The notes under the pieces: generated by a model
What the model was told of the DNA's origin: nothing
The model's database searches: none
Seen by the model: only the letters and a program-made list of their open reading frames with translations
Shown here: positions 1 to 7,468 of the stretch, in pieces
Layout of the letters: the number at the start of each line of letters is the position of its first letter
Position numbering within the stretch: position 1 is the stretch's first letter
Source: a virus
Strand: one strand, 5' to 3'
Virus record (IMG/VR): IMGVR_UViG_3300034104_002007
Span: 1 to 34,551 of that record
DNA: 34,551 nt
Position numbers and translations under genes: made by a program

Positions 1-1
1 G

Positions 2-793
2 GATATAGCAAACAAAGCAAAGATTAAGCAAACAATTGACGACTATATTAAAAGAAGTAAGACCAAAACAAAGGCTGGTGCTTTAATGTCAAGACAAGCA
101 CATATGGAACTTGCGATTAATGAGGGGTTAAATGTTAATCTTGGTGATGTTATTTATTATGTAAACAATGGTACTAAAGCATCACACGGAGATGTACAAA
201 AAGTTAATAGACCAAAAGCTGGATGGAATGATGAACAGATAAATCTATTTTTCTCCGATTCTACAGTATTTAAAGGTTCGTACAAAGAAAAAGAAAAATT
301 TCTACTTGAGAATGGTTGGGAAAAGTCTTGGTCAGACGATAATTGGGTGCGTAGTAATTCTAAAAATAAAGAGGCTAATACTGGTATACCAACAGATATG
401 GCATATAAACTTGCTAGTACAGATTCGGTAATTCAACTTAATTGTTATAGAATTAATCCCCAAGAATTAGAAAGTAATCCAGGTTTAACCGGTGAGTATA
501 ATATTCAAAGAGCAATTGCAACATTTAATAAAAGAGTAGAACCATTACTTGTTGTTTTTAAAGAAGAGGTTAGAGATGGATTACTTGTTAAGAATCCAGA
601 AGAAAGACCATTTTTTACAAAAGACCAGTGTGAACTAATTAATGGGGTTCCTTTTGAGGAAAAAGACCAAGACGACATTCAAAAAGACCTAATTGATATG
701 GAAAAAGGAGAAGTTGAGTTTTGGGGGAATGTGGGTATAGACCCTAATTATATATATGAATTAGCTGAAGATGGGTGGGAAGAATATATCTAA
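2..793 (+). CDS. Family B DNA polymerase, C-terminal part (truncated by window edge)
   Basis: The reading frame is open from base 2 to the TAA at 791-793, giving 263 visible residues; the first ATG (86) is internal, so the gene starts outside the window. The visible part resembles the thumb/C-terminal end of T4-type (gp43) replicative polymerases: a basic lysine-rich helix, the stretch GDVIYYVNNGTKASHGDVQ, then a segment with FNKRVEPLLVVF, an EVRDGLLVKNPEERPFF stretch, a DQDD acid cluster and an EFWG near the end. The catalytic palm motifs lie upstream and cannot be checked. In T4-like phages this enzyme copies the genome with clamp, helicase and SSB; helicase, SSB and RNase H genes lie at the far end of this window. 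Its stop codon overlaps the stop of the convergent next gene. Assignment is from family resemblance at the C-terminus only. Confidence 0.65.
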   Translation, partial: DIANKAKIKQTIDDYIKRSKTKTKAGALMSRQAHMELAINEGLNVNLGDVIYYVNNGTKASHGDVQKVNRPKAGWNDEQINLFFSDSTVFKGSYKEKEKFLLENGWEKSWSDDNWVRSNSKNKEANTGIPTDMAYKLASTDSVIQLNCYRINPQELESNPGLTGEYNIQRAIATFNKRVEPLLVVFKEEVRDGLLVKNPEERPFFTKDQCELINGVPFEEKDQDDIQKDLIDMEKGEVEFWGNVGIDPNYIYELAEDGWEEYI

Positions 794-1134
794 CCCATCT
801 TTAAGCCGTCACTTGATAAAATATACCAATGTCCTTCTATTGATAGAAACTGAACAGAAGACCCCTCTTCTAAAAGTAGTTCGTCCCATTCTTCATCAAT
901 TAAACCAACTTCTGGTTTAATAATCGTATTTGTTAGTGATTTGATATTAATTTTTTTTCCTTCTGGAAATATACGACCTAATATTATTTCACATTCCTTA
1001 ACAGCTTTAGTTAAAATAAAATCTTCGTCAACAATACTATAACCAGATGTTCTAACAATTTTATATTTAAAATTATTTTCAAGTGGTCTTTCAAAATTTG
1101 GGTTGTTTCTAACAACAATTCTTCTTGGTTGCAT
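790..1134 (-). CDS. Hypothetical protein, 114 aa, last gene of the neck-protein unit
   Basis: A 114-residue soluble protein that I do not recognise. It begins MQPRRIVVRNNPNFERP, has a basic N-terminus and an acidic middle (EEWDELLLEEG), and no membrane segment, signal peptide or cysteine cluster. Its ATG lies 3 bases after the stop of the gp13-like gene, so the two are surely cotranscribed and probably translationally coupled. This suggests a structural or assembly role in the neck, but that is inference from position only. Its TAG stop overlaps the TAA of the convergent DNA polymerase gene. Confidence 0.7.
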   Translation of the reverse strand: MQPRRIVVRNNPNFERPLENNFKYKIVRTSGYSIVDEDFILTKAVKECEIILGRIFPEGKKINIKSLTNTIIKPEVGLIDEEWDELLLEEGSSVQFLSIEGHWYILSSDGLKMG

Positions 1135-1137
1135 AAT

Positions 1138-2271
1138 TTAAATTACATAAATTTGTCTAGGCATAGCTCTAAACTTGAGTTGTTTATTAAGATTTTCAGC
1201 AATTAGGGCTTCTCTTTCCATAACTTTTTCTGGTTTTAATCTTGTAAGTCTTCCTTCAGACCCAATTAATTCATCAATTAATTTTGTTTTTTCATCTTTT
1301 GCTTCAGTACCTAAAGACTGATAATCCATAGTTAAATCACCACCATCACCAGTTTTTAAATTACCACTAAATTTTCCACGAACTCTTGATAGTGTTTCCT
1401 TACAATATGCGATAAACCATCTTCTAACCCAAACTTGGGCTGGGTTATTTAACTCGTCCCAATTCATTTTATCAAATGGTACATCAGATGGTAATGTAAT
1501 TATATCTGGGTTTTCTTTTAAACAATCGTCCTTACCACCATTAGTTGTGTCATAATACCAATACCACACTTTACCTTTAGTCATTGTTCCGTTACCAAAA
1601 TCAAACTTACCTCCAGGGGTATTCATTAAATGTATCGCTTTTTTACCACCAGGTAGTGCTGTTATTCTATATGTTAAATCACCAGCAATAATTCTTCTCT
1701 GAATATTAATTTCTTGCATTCTTAATAACATATCAAACGCTGGCATCATAAAATATGAACCAGCCATATTACCACCCATTTGTGCTAAACCACCTCCACC
1801 ACCAAGACCACCACCATATCCTAGTGAACCAAATGACCACGGATCAAACATTGTGTTATTTAGTGTTGGGGGGCTAAACCATAGTAATTCATTAATTTCT
1901 CTATTTGCTGGAATTTCATAAATTTGTTGATTGGGTACTAACTGGATATAATCTTTTTTAAGTTCCCATTCCCCACCAGCTTGTAGCCCAACAATTTTAG
2001 AATAGGCATAGGTATAACGAGTTTCGTAATCTAAACTTTTTGTAATAAATGCTTTTGCTAAAGATTGTGTTTCAATATTCAAATTATAAAGAGATGTCCA
2101 TTGTGATTCAATTAACCAATCTTGGACATACTGTGAGTATTCGTCAATTGAAAACTCAAGTAACGTATCCATTTGTTCGTCTTCCAATTCAACAGACCTA
2201 AGCGGTGCTCCTAATAGGTGACGTACTTTTGTGAACAACTTTGTTCTTTCGGGTTCAGAAATTACAGACAT
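1138..2271 (-). CDS. Neck / head-completion protein, gp13-like
   Basis: A 377-residue protein whose N-terminus (a helix, then LGAPLRSVELEDEQMDTLLE at about residues 20-39) resembles gp13-type neck proteins of T4-like phages, which begin with a similar LGxP...VEL.DEQ helix. In T4, gp13 and gp14 form the ring that closes the DNA-filled head and binds the tail. Other visible features are a glycine-rich loop at residues 148-171, a WYWYYD aromatic patch, and a C-terminus rich in charged helices ending MPRQIYVI. A gp14-like gene lies about 3.4 kb away on the other strand, instead of adjacent as in T4. A TATTTATA element lies 12 bases upstream of the ATG. The alternative is another portal-adjacent adaptor; structural function is more certain than the exact gp13 identity. 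Confidence 0.55.
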   Translation of the reverse strand: MSVISEPERTKLFTKVRHLLGAPLRSVELEDEQMDTLLEFSIDEYSQYVQDWLIESQWTSLYNLNIETQSLAKAFITKSLDYETRYTYAYSKIVGLQAGGEWELKKDYIQLVPNQQIYEIPANREINELLWFSPPTLNNTMFDPWSFGSLGYGGGLGGGGGLAQMGGNMAGSYFMMPAFDMLLRMQEINIQRRIIAGDLTYRITALPGGKKAIHLMNTPGGKFDFGNGTMTKGKVWYWYYDTTNGGKDDCLKENPDIITLPSDVPFDKMNWDELNNPAQVWVRRWFIAYCKETLSRVRGKFSGNLKTGDGGDLTMDYQSLGTEAKDEKTKLIDELIGSEGRLTRLKPEKVMEREALIAENLNKQLKFRAMPRQIYVI

Positions 2272-2282
2272 AGTTTTTTCTT

Positions 2283-2292
2283 TATAAATATC
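2283..2292 (-). promoter_or_regulatory. TATTTAT-type putative phage promoter for the gp13-like gene
   Basis: Read on the minus strand this is GATATTTATA, ending about 12 bases before the ATG at 2271. It belongs to a set of near-identical octamers in front of many genes in this window (see findings). No matching -35 hexamer is evident. The function is inferred from recurrence. Confidence 0.4.
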
Positions 2293-2295
2293 TGT

Positions 2296-3378
2296 TTATT
2301 TAGTTCTATTTAAATACAGCTCATTTACAAATTCCCAATTTACGTGATTCCAAAAATTTTTAATATATTGGTCTCTTTTGTTTTGATATTTTAAATAATA
2401 AGCGTGTTCCCAAACATCAAGACCCAAAAGTGGATAACCACCTCCTTCTACGATATTCATAAGTGGATTATCTTGGTTTGGTGTCGACATAATTTTTAAT
2501 CTGTTTGTTTTTGTTATAACTAACCAAACCCAACCAGATCCAAATCTATCTTCAGCAACAAGATTAAATTCGTCTTTCATTTTTTTTATATTACCAAATT
2601 GTTTATTTATTTTTTCTAAAATTTCACCTTTTGGTAATTGTTTGTTTGGTGATAACATTTTCCAGAATAATGCGTGGTTAAAAGCACCACCAGCATTATT
2701 TCTTATTTTTGTGTCGTATTTACTAATTGATTGTACAATTTCTTCTAGTTCAACATCTTTATACTTTTTTTTAGAAAGTGCGTCATTTAATTTTTTTACA
2801 TAACCCTTGTAATGTTTATTGTAATGAATATCCATTGTCTCTGGGTCAACAAATTGTTTTAAAGCTGAATATGAATATGGTAATTTATCAATACCAATTT
2901 TTTTCATCTCCATCAAAAATTCTTTTCTTATTGATTTTTTTTCCTCTAAAATTATTTGTTCGTTAAGTAAATTAACTTTGTTTGTTAAAGACTCGTATAT
3001 TGTTTTTTCTTTTTCTGGGTGCTTCTTTTCAAATTTTTTAATAACAGATCCGGCTTCCGCGTTTGCCTCATCTTCGTTTGGCCCACCAATGTCTGGCCCT
3101 CTTTCCATTCCTTTTGTTGAGTGTTGCCACTCGTGTACCCATTCGTGAGCTAAAGTTCTCATTATATCACGATTAAGTCTTCCTTTGGTTAAGATTTTTA
3201 ATTCATTGTTACTTGTTCTACTGCCGGTTGACATACTACCATATCTTTCACCAGTAAAAATTATATCAATTTTTGTTTTGACAGGGTATTCTTTATTTAA
3301 AAATTTAATAAATCTTTTGTAAAGATCCAAATCTTTGTCATCCAAATCACAATTTTTACATTTAACAGAAACTTCCAT
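2296..3378 (-). CDS. Fusion of a zinc metalloprotease domain and a Mn/Fe superoxide dismutase
   Basis: A 360-residue two-domain protein. Residues 1-120 carry a CxxC (7-10), the zinc-protease motif HEWVH (H78, E79, H82) extended by EWQH, and a downstream acidic NEDEANAEAG (101-110) that could give the third zinc ligand. Residues 125-160 form a charged helical linker. Residues 165-360 are an almost complete Mn/Fe superoxide dismutase with all four metal ligands: H185 (in DIHYNKHY), H235 (NNAGGAFNHALFW), D321 and H325 (GLDVWEHAYYLKYQ), plus the active-site tyrosine Y193. The second-sphere Gln (Q302 in NQDNPLM) and the GG at 230-231 are the Mn-type pattern. SODs convert superoxide to O2 and H2O2. 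There is no signal peptide. The gene lies 25 bases upstream of the gp13-like gene on the same strand, suggesting late expression and possibly a virion location. The domain calls are firm; the purpose of the fusion is unknown. Confidence 0.88.
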   Translation of the reverse strand: MEVSVKCKNCDLDDKDLDLYKRFIKFLNKEYPVKTKIDIIFTGERYGSMSTGSRTSNNELKILTKGRLNRDIMRTLAHEWVHEWQHSTKGMERGPDIGGPNEDEANAEAGSVIKKFEKKHPEKEKTIYESLTNKVNLLNEQIILEEKKSIRKEFLMEMKKIGIDKLPYSYSALKQFVDPETMDIHYNKHYKGYVKKLNDALSKKKYKDVELEEIVQSISKYDTKIRNNAGGAFNHALFWKMLSPNKQLPKGEILEKINKQFGNIKKMKDEFNLVAEDRFGSGWVWLVITKTNRLKIMSTPNQDNPLMNIVEGGGYPLLGLDVWEHAYYLKYQNKRDQYIKNFWNHVNWEFVNELYLNRTK

Positions 3379-3382
3379 ATTT

Positions 3383-3390
3383 TATAAATA
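3383..3390 (-). promoter_or_regulatory. TATTTATA element before the metalloprotease-SOD gene
   Basis: Minus-strand TATTTATA lies only 4 bases from the ATG at 3378, with TTTATAAT just upstream of it. It matches the recurrent motif, but the distance is too short for a normal -10 element with a leader, so either the TATAAT-like box upstream is the promoter or the mRNA is leaderless. Confidence 0.3.
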
Positions 3391-3401
3391 CATTATAAAA
3401 C

Positions 3402-3426
3402 AAAAAACCCCTCCGATTAGAAGGGG
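3402..3426 (-). terminator. Rho-independent terminator after the 124-aa gene
   Basis: On the minus strand CCCCT and AGGGG form a GC-rich stem around a nine-base loop, followed by a run of six T. It lies 25 bases beyond the stop of the 124-aa gene and before the metalloprotease-SOD gene, separating the helicase/124-aa unit from the SOD/neck unit. Confidence 0.75.
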
Positions 3427-3450
3427 TGGTTTAAATAATTTTAAAATATC

Positions 3451-3825
3451 TTAAAATTTAATACCGGTACCTTTTAAAATGTCTGTACCAATCTCAATTC
3501 CTTTCTGTATTGTTTTTTGAATGTCTCCAAAATCAATGTTGATTGTTGCTAAATTCATTAAACAAGTTTTTATTTTTTCTTTTTTATCTTCTGGTATTTT
3601 TTCTATTACACCTGGTAAAGCAGCAGAACAAGCCGTAATATCAAACTTTGTTTCAGTACAACTGGGTGGAATCATAGTTTGGTCAACGCCATTATCTGTA
3701 AAACATTTTAAAATATCTTCTTGAGGTCCTTCATATAACAACCCTTTAGTTTTTAAATACCGTTCTTCGGCTAACAAATTTATTTGTTGTATTTTTCTAA
3801 TTTTGGTTTGACTTCTACTATTCAT
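3451..3825 (-). CDS. Hypothetical protein, 124 aa, with helical leader
   Basis: A 124-residue protein of unknown function. The N-terminus is basic and helical (IRKIQQINLLAEERYLKTKG) and resembles the linker of the neighbouring metalloprotease-SOD protein (NKVNLLNEQIILEE), a possible shared targeting or packaging peptide. The remainder has several cysteines (in LKCFTDN, PSCTET, TACSA, KTCLMN), which could pair or bind metal, and a C-terminal amphipathic helix ending GTDILKGTGIKF. There is no clear signal peptide. A TATTTATT element lies 12 bases upstream and a good terminator follows, so it can be a single-gene unit, though the helicase gene lies just upstream on the same strand. Confidence 0.7.
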   Translation of the reverse strand: MNSRSQTKIRKIQQINLLAEERYLKTKGLLYEGPQEDILKCFTDNGVDQTMIPPSCTETKFDITACSAALPGVIEKIPEDKKEKIKTCLMNLATINIDFGDIQKTIQKGIEIGTDILKGTGIKF

Positions 3826-3837
3826 AATAATTTATTT

Positions 3838-3845
3838 AATAAATA
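3838..3845 (-). promoter_or_regulatory. TATTTATT putative promoter for the 124-aa gene
   Basis: Minus-strand TATTTATT ends 12 bases before the ATG at 3825, the same spacing as at several other genes carrying this motif. Confidence 0.4.
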
Positions 3846-3861
3846 TATCAAAAATTTAAAA

Positions 3862-5622
3862 CTACATTTTTTTATTAATTAAATTTAAAATTTCTTCAAC
3901 AACATCTCCAGATTCTTGTAACTCATCACCCATCACGGTACCAATTACCTTCTTCTTATTATTTAATATGTCGTATATAACACCTTCTATTGTATTTTCA
4001 AATATCGGATAATAAACAAGTACATTATTTTTTTGACCATATCTATATGCCCTATCTTCAGCTTGTGCGTGTTCGGCTGGTACAAAAGATAAGTCATTCA
4101 TAATTACGACTTCAGCAGCAGTTAAAGTAAGTCCAACACCGGCCGCTTTTAAGTTTCCAACAAAAACTTTAATTTTTTCATTTTCCTGGAATTGGTCAAC
4201 AGCATATTGTCTTTGCACTTTATTACAACTACCATCTAAATAAACAGATTCTTTACCAAAGTGACTATGTATTAGTTGTAATGTGTCGGTAAAGTTTGTA
4301 AAAATGATTACTTTTTTTCCCTGATCTATAATGTTCTGTACAAACTCAATAGTTTCTTTTACTTTCTCGTTTGCAATTACCTTTCTTACTTTCATCAGTT
4401 TTGAAAATTGTACTGTGAGTGATGATGATTCTTCTTTTTTATTTTCTAACCACTCATAGTATTCACCCATTAAATCTTTATATTCTTTTGATGTTGTTCT
4501 TAAATAGACTGGTGTGATTATTTTATCTGGTAAATCTAAAACATTTTCCTTCAATCTTCTTAAAATTTGTTTTGATGTTCTATCTCTTAATTCTTCTAGG
4601 TTTGACGCTCCAGTCACATTCCAAACTTTTCTATTACCAGCTCTAAACTGAAAACCTTGACAGTAACGAATAGCATAGGCCATCCAGTTTTGTGCCACAG
4701 GACTTTCAATAATATTTAATAAGTTATAGTAATTAATTGGTCTTGAAGTCATTGGTGTGCCTGTAAGTAACCAAACTCTTTTTATATTTTTTGTAAAATC
4801 ATTTATAAGTTTTGTTCTTTGAGCTTGAGCATTTGATACCATATGTGCTTCATCAAGTATTACAAGTTCAAATTTAGATTGTAGTAAAAGCGAATTTTCT
4901 TTATCTTCTTTATTATGAAAGTTTTTTAATATATCATAGTTAACAATAACAAAATCAGCTTCAGTTGAGAATTTCTTACCTTCTGCAATATAACAGGTTC
5001 TATCTGAATAATTTGCAATTTCTCTTTCCCAATTTATTTTAAGTGACGCGGGACATACAATTAATATTTTTTTAGCACCAGTCTCAAGAGCCGCAATAAT
5101 TGTGGAAGTCGTTTTTCCGAGTCCCATATCGTCAGCCAAAATAAATCTTTTTGACCCAACAAGTTTTTCAATTGCTTCTTTTTGATGAGATAGTGGTGGT
5201 CTGTGGTCATATTTAGAATAATCAATATTAACCTCATCTACTGTTTGTGATTTAATTAAGGACGACTTAGGAACCCAAAATTCAGACAAACGGTCTTTTT
5301 CAAAAAATTTACCCCAGATATGATACGACTTGTCCTTTTCAACAAGTAGTTTTTCTATATAAACCTTTTCTGGTGTTTCAAACAAGTATCGTTCTTCTGC
5401 GAACTTTTTAGCAAAGTAAGGGTCTAACTCAACCCACTTACGAGCAACTTTTGGTTTTGTATTGTAATAAGAGATTATATATTCAGCTTGAGTTCTTGTT
5501 GGGTAGAATTTTTTATTTGTTTCTTTTTTAGATTTCATATAAAGAATATGGTTATTACCCCCACTATATGAGTCTAGTAAATCAAGTGCTTTGTGTTCGA
5601 TAATTTGTTTTTGAGTTTCCAA
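3862..5622 (-). CDS. SNF2-family DEAH ATPase/helicase (SMARCAL1-like, possible UvsW substitute)
   Basis: A 586-residue superfamily 2 ATPase of SNF2 type. Motifs in order: Walker A DDMGLGKT (164-171), DEAH (257-260), TGTP (287-290), a second RecA lobe with GVGLTLTAA (495-503), and the arginine-finger motif QAEDRAYRYGQ (520-530). The spacing and the RAYRYGQ signature are SNF2-like rather than classical UvsW-like. Such proteins translocate on duplex DNA and can anneal or regress forks; in a T4-like phage this could replace UvsW in recombination-dependent replication. The first 130 residues are a family-specific N-terminus. The start is a TTG at 5620-5622 preceded by AGGA; an in-frame stop lies 12 bases upstream, so no longer ATG form exists, and the first ATG is codon 29 (5538). 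The exact biological role is inferred. Confidence 0.88.
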   Translation of the reverse strand: METQKQIIEHKALDLLDSYSGGNNHILYMKSKKETNKKFYPTRTQAEYIISYYNTKPKVARKWVELDPYFAKKFAEERYLFETPEKVYIEKLLVEKDKSYHIWGKFFEKDRLSEFWVPKSSLIKSQTVDEVNIDYSKYDHRPPLSHQKEAIEKLVGSKRFILADDMGLGKTTSTIIAALETGAKKILIVCPASLKINWEREIANYSDRTCYIAEGKKFSTEADFVIVNYDILKNFHNKEDKENSLLLQSKFELVILDEAHMVSNAQAQRTKLINDFTKNIKRVWLLTGTPMTSRPINYYNLLNIIESPVAQNWMAYAIRYCQGFQFRAGNRKVWNVTGASNLEELRDRTSKQILRRLKENVLDLPDKIITPVYLRTTSKEYKDLMGEYYEWLENKKEESSSLTVQFSKLMKVRKVIANEKVKETIEFVQNIIDQGKKVIIFTNFTDTLQLIHSHFGKESVYLDGSCNKVQRQYAVDQFQENEKIKVFVGNLKAAGVGLTLTAAEVVIMNDLSFVPAEHAQAEDRAYRYGQKNNVLVYYPIFENTIEGVIYDILNNKKKVIGTVMGDELQESGDVVEEILNLINKKM

Positions 5623-5659
5623 AATTCCTAGTTATAATTAAAAATAATAATAAAATCAA

Positions 5660-5667
5660 TATTTATC
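5660..5667 (+). promoter_or_regulatory. TATTTATC putative promoter for the gp14-like gene
   Basis: Plus-strand TATTTATC ends 12 bases before the ATG at 5680, in a 57-base divergent region shared with the helicase gene. Confidence 0.4.
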
Positions 5668-5679
5668 AAGAAAAGACTT

Positions 5680-6192
5680 ATGACAAATAAAGTTCCGATA
5701 ACAAGACTTGGTAAATTTTTTGGTGAAGACGACTTTAGATTAGAAGTTGATATGGGTCAAGAATGGTTAGTTGGTGATTTAAATTTCACTTGTGTTTTAT
5801 ATAGAATTGATAGAACAAAAATTAAAACTGACGATGTTTATGGAGAAACTTTAGAAGATGGTGTCAAGTTTTTTCCACCAATTGAGTTTAACGCTTTTGT
5901 ACAAATTGCGGCACCAGAAAATAAATTTTTGGGAACAACTAAAATTGATCAGTTTGAGCCTGGGAATATTACAATCTCTGTTTATAATAAAACTTTGGAT
6001 GATTTAAACATTGATATATCTTTCGGTGACTATATTGGGTATTACGATAGTGAGAATTTTGTAAGATATTATTCTGTTGTTAATGACGGTAGGGTTACTT
6101 CAGATTTTAAACACACATATAAAGGCTATAAACCATTCTATAGGACTATTATTGCAGCTCCAGTAGGACCAAATGAATTTAAAGGATTATAA
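5680..6192 (+). CDS. Neck protein, gp14-like
   Basis: A 170-residue, mostly beta-strand protein resembling T4-type gp14 neck proteins. It has an early VLYRIDRT...DVYGETLED segment (gp14 relatives have a similar 'FGED/YGE' stretch after a Tyr-rich strand), a central FGDYIGYYDSENFVRYYSV equivalent to the 'EGDLIYF' region, and a C-terminal YKGYKPFYRTII strand. gp14 works with gp13 to finish the head and form the tail-docking site. Its last bases overlap the track-predicted start of the next gene, but the likelier ATG of that gene lies 2 bases after this stop, so the two are tightly coupled. The first gene of the rightward structural unit. Identity rests on pattern resemblance. Confidence 0.55.
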   Translation: MTNKVPITRLGKFFGEDDFRLEVDMGQEWLVGDLNFTCVLYRIDRTKIKTDDVYGETLEDGVKFFPPIEFNAFVQIAAPENKFLGTTKIDQFEPGNITISVYNKTLDDLNIDISFGDYIGYYDSENFVRYYSVVNDGRVTSDFKHTYKGYKPFYRTIIAAPVGPNEFKGL

Positions 6193-6193
6193 A

Positions 6194-7228
6194 ATGGGTT
6201 TACCAAAAAAAATTAAAAAAGATATACCGTTAACTAGGGAAAAAACTTTATTACCTAGAAGACACGAATTGGCCGATATGATTGCCGAAGATGGTACATA
6301 TCTTCCTAAATCTATTTTACATGCCGATTTAGATAGAGGGTTTTTAGATTTTGTTCGTGATGAATTAAAAACCGTTGTTGAGGGTAAGACAATTCCTATG
6401 GTTGATATTTTGGTTACGACTCAAAACTGGTCACAGTTTTTAGAAACCTGGGACTTTCAAAATATTGATAAGAACGTTGAGCCCCCATTTATTACTGTTA
6501 TTAGAAATCCGGAGGTTAAATATGGTAACAATCCAGCCGTAATTTATAATATACCTAATAGACGTTTATATTTTTACGCTAAAGTACCAACGTGGGACGG
6601 ACAAAGACACGGTATGGATATATACAAAATACCACAACCAGTTCCCGTTGATATAAAATTTACTGTTGCAATTCTTTGTAACCGAATGAGAGAACTTAAC
6701 AAGTTCAATCAAATTGTGTTAACAAAGTTTTCATCATTACAATCTTATCAAATGATAAAAGGTCACTATATACCAATAAAATTTGATAGTAATAGTGATG
6801 AATCGGTTTTAGATTTGGAAAAAAGAAAATATTACATTCAGAAATATGAATTCACTATGATGGGGTTTTTAATTGATGAAGATGAGTTTGAGGTACAACC
6901 AGCAATCAATAGAATTTTCCAAATTTATGAAACAGATACTGCTAGTACAAAAAGAGGGAATCGTAGAAAAAATAATAAACCATCTGAATTGGTTTTTGAT
7001 TTTACGTCTACTCAAATAGAGTCTTCTATTGAAATGGAATATACTGTTGATTTGTTATTGATTAATTCTCAAAATGTTGGCGATTACTCTGTTTTTATAA
7101 ACGGTGACTTTTACGGAACAAATCTTTCTGAAATACAAATTAATACTAACGACATTTTAAAAATAGACATTGTGAAGAATGATGTAACAGAAAGTGCTAA
7201 ATTAGTATTCCAACAAAACGTAATCTAA
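6194..7228 (+). CDS. Tail completion / sheath terminator protein, gp15-like
   Basis: Open from an ATG at 6173 (overlapping gp14) but the more likely start is the ATG at 6194 (MGLPKKIKKDIP), which follows the upstream stop by one base; this gives 344 residues. A basic N-terminus is followed by a domain with FITVIRNPEVKYG, YNIPNRRLYFYAKVPTWDG and PQPVPVDIKFTVAILCNRMR, then a run ending FLIDEDEFEVQPAINRIFQI. That layout resembles tail-terminator/gp15 proteins, which cap the tube and sheath at the neck. The last 90 residues after a basic GNRRKNNKP linker look like a separate small beta domain. Its position between the gp14-like gene and the sheath agrees. Its stop overlaps the stop of the convergent 54-aa gene. 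Confidence 0.5.
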   Translation: MGLPKKIKKDIPLTREKTLLPRRHELADMIAEDGTYLPKSILHADLDRGFLDFVRDELKTVVEGKTIPMVDILVTTQNWSQFLETWDFQNIDKNVEPPFITVIRNPEVKYGNNPAVIYNIPNRRLYFYAKVPTWDGQRHGMDIYKIPQPVPVDIKFTVAILCNRMRELNKFNQIVLTKFSSLQSYQMIKGHYIPIKFDSNSDESVLDLEKRKYYIQKYEFTMMGFLIDEDEFEVQPAINRIFQIYETDTASTKRGNRRKNNKPSELVFDFTSTQIESSIEMEYTVDLLLINSQNVGDYSVFINGDFYGTNLSEIQINTNDILKIDIVKNDVTESAKLVFQQNVI

Positions 7229-7389
7229 TCTTCACCGTATATATCCCTTTTTTCCTTACATTTTTCCAAAATTAGGTTTTCAAGAAACTTATACATTTTG
7301 ATTCCTCGTTTATCGCAATACTTCTTTAAAACCCCGTGAACTTCAACGGCTATCTTCAAATTTTTTATCTTTTTAATATCATTACTCAT
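7225..7389 (-). CDS. Small ribbon-helix-helix-like DNA-binding protein, 54 aa
   Basis: A short gene on the minus strand in the gap before the sheath gene, starting ATG AGT AAT (7387-7389) and ending TAG at 7225-7227. The protein has a short strand then two helices (KIAVEVHGVLKKYCDKRG followed by MYKFLENLILEKCKEK), the layout of Arc/CopG/MetJ-type ribbon-helix-helix repressors, which act as dimers with the N-terminal strand in the DNA major groove. It is the right size for one such domain. It has its own TATTTATA element 35 bases upstream and is divergent from the sheath promoter, so it could control that region. Its stop overlaps the gp15-like stop. The fold call is from pattern only. Confidence 0.6.
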   Translation of the reverse strand: MSNDIKKIKNLKIAVEVHGVLKKYCDKRGIKMYKFLENLILEKCKEKRDIYGED

Positions 7390-7424
7390 AGGTAGAAAAA
7401 AGGTAGAATAAAATCATACCAAAA

Positions 7425-7432
7425 TATAAATA
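7425..7432 (-). promoter_or_regulatory. TATTTATA putative promoter for the 54-aa regulator
   Basis: Minus-strand TATTTATA, 35 bases upstream of the ATG at 7389 and about 36 bases from the oppositely oriented copy for the sheath gene, making a divergent promoter pair. Confidence 0.4.
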
Positions 7433-7468
7433 CTTTTTTTTAAGTAAAGTTTTTACGAAAAAACATAA

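Noticed and set aside
2778-2966. 62-aa plus-strand open frame inside the metalloprotease-SOD gene
   Set aside because: Lies antisense to well-supported SOD coding sequence and shows only T/L/F-rich low-complexity translation.
2283-7432. Plus-strand TATAAATA boxes (e.g. 2283, 3383, 7425) as T4-type late promoters
   Set aside because: They point away from the adjacent genes; the complementary TATTTATA reading matches gene direction instead.
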